Shown: piece by piece, positions 63,744 through 64,000 of the stretch | Position numbering within the stretch: the first letter of the stretch is position 1 | Layout of the letters: every line of letters begins with the position of its first letter | Origin: Paramecium octaurelia | Taxonomy: Eukaryota; Ciliophora; Oligohymenophorea; Peniculida; Parameciidae | NCBI GenBank assembly: GCA_905182995.1 | Contig: CAJJDP010000003.1 | Coordinates: 687,820 to 751,819, forward strand | Direction of reading: 5' to 3' | DNA: 64,000 bases | The notes under the pieces: generated by a model | Seen by the model: only the letters and a program-made list of their open reading frames with translations | Told to the model about the DNA's origin: nothing | Databases searched by the model: none | Translations under genes and position numbers: made by a program

Positions 63744-64000
63744 CAATTACAAGCCCTAATGAAATAATTTTGGTAAAAATTCTCTAAGTTAATTATACTA
63801 GTAAGATCATAACTGTAGAAGTTTTTTATATTAAAGAAAAAGCTATTCATACTAATTAAAATATTTAGTTGTGAATTTATATATTATTATTCTTCTTAAT
63901 TACTAATCTAGCCATTTTACATCATGATTGAATGTTAAAATCTGTATAGAGCTTCTATTTAGTTGTCCATGAAAGTGCATATATAACTATCTGAGAGGAG

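Overview
The window looks like macronuclear DNA of a ciliate of the genus Paramecium. The DNA is AT-rich, genes are packed tightly on both strands, and in-frame TAA and TAG occur throughout conserved proteins where glutamine fits, so TGA is the only stop. Introns are tiny (18 to 33 nt, GT...AG, usually GTA...TAG). Removing them restores long frames ending in TGA. For nearly every gene given here with exact ends, the length minus the introns I name is a multiple of three. The species cannot be fixed from sequence alone.

Layout. 0.25-6.0 kb (minus): a PH-domain protein kinase, VPS33 and two coiled-coil proteins. 6.1-14.5 kb (plus): SPT6 with an unusual zinc-knuckle tail, a PX-domain protein, a leucine-rich-repeat (LRR) protein and a small hypothetical. 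14.5-17.8 kb: a GILT-type thiol reductase, a small hypothetical and a two-membrane-segment protein. 18.1-20.6 kb: a ribosomal protein eS8 gene plus the start of a coiled-coil gene, present twice as near-identical copies on either side of an assembly gap. 20.2-24.6 kb (plus): small coiled-coil proteins, a decayed ubiquitin-protease gene and a 5'-incomplete TPR gene. 25-45.8 kb: a kinase with a helical-repeat tail, a sperm-tail PG-repeat protein, a RING-H2 membrane ligase, CCZ1, a CTD-type phosphatase, an alveolin-like protein, an AGC kinase, an EF-hand protein, a multi-pass membrane protein and a casein-kinase-1-like kinase. 46.1-55.6 kb (minus): one very large IP3-receptor-type calcium channel. 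55.9-63.7 kb: a coiled-coil protein, an LRR protein, CTP synthase, a further hypothetical gene and a decaying locus at the right end.

There are no operons and the gene set is mostly housekeeping and cytoskeletal. Several products belong to endolysosomal and calcium biology (VPS33 of HOPS/CORVET, CCZ1 of the Rab7 exchange factor, a PX protein, GILT and the IP3 receptor), but they are scattered and their proximity is probably chance. Four protein kinases and several structural coiled-coil, LRR and TPR proteins fit the large kinomes and cilia-rich cortex of ciliates. I saw no transposon, virus-like element, CRISPR array, tRNA or rRNA. The best leads are the zinc knuckles on SPT6, a TPR gene in which each middle exon is exactly one 34-residue repeat, two genes whose start codons face each other 11 bp apart, an LRR gene whose coding-like sequence continues past its stop, and the gap-flanking duplication.
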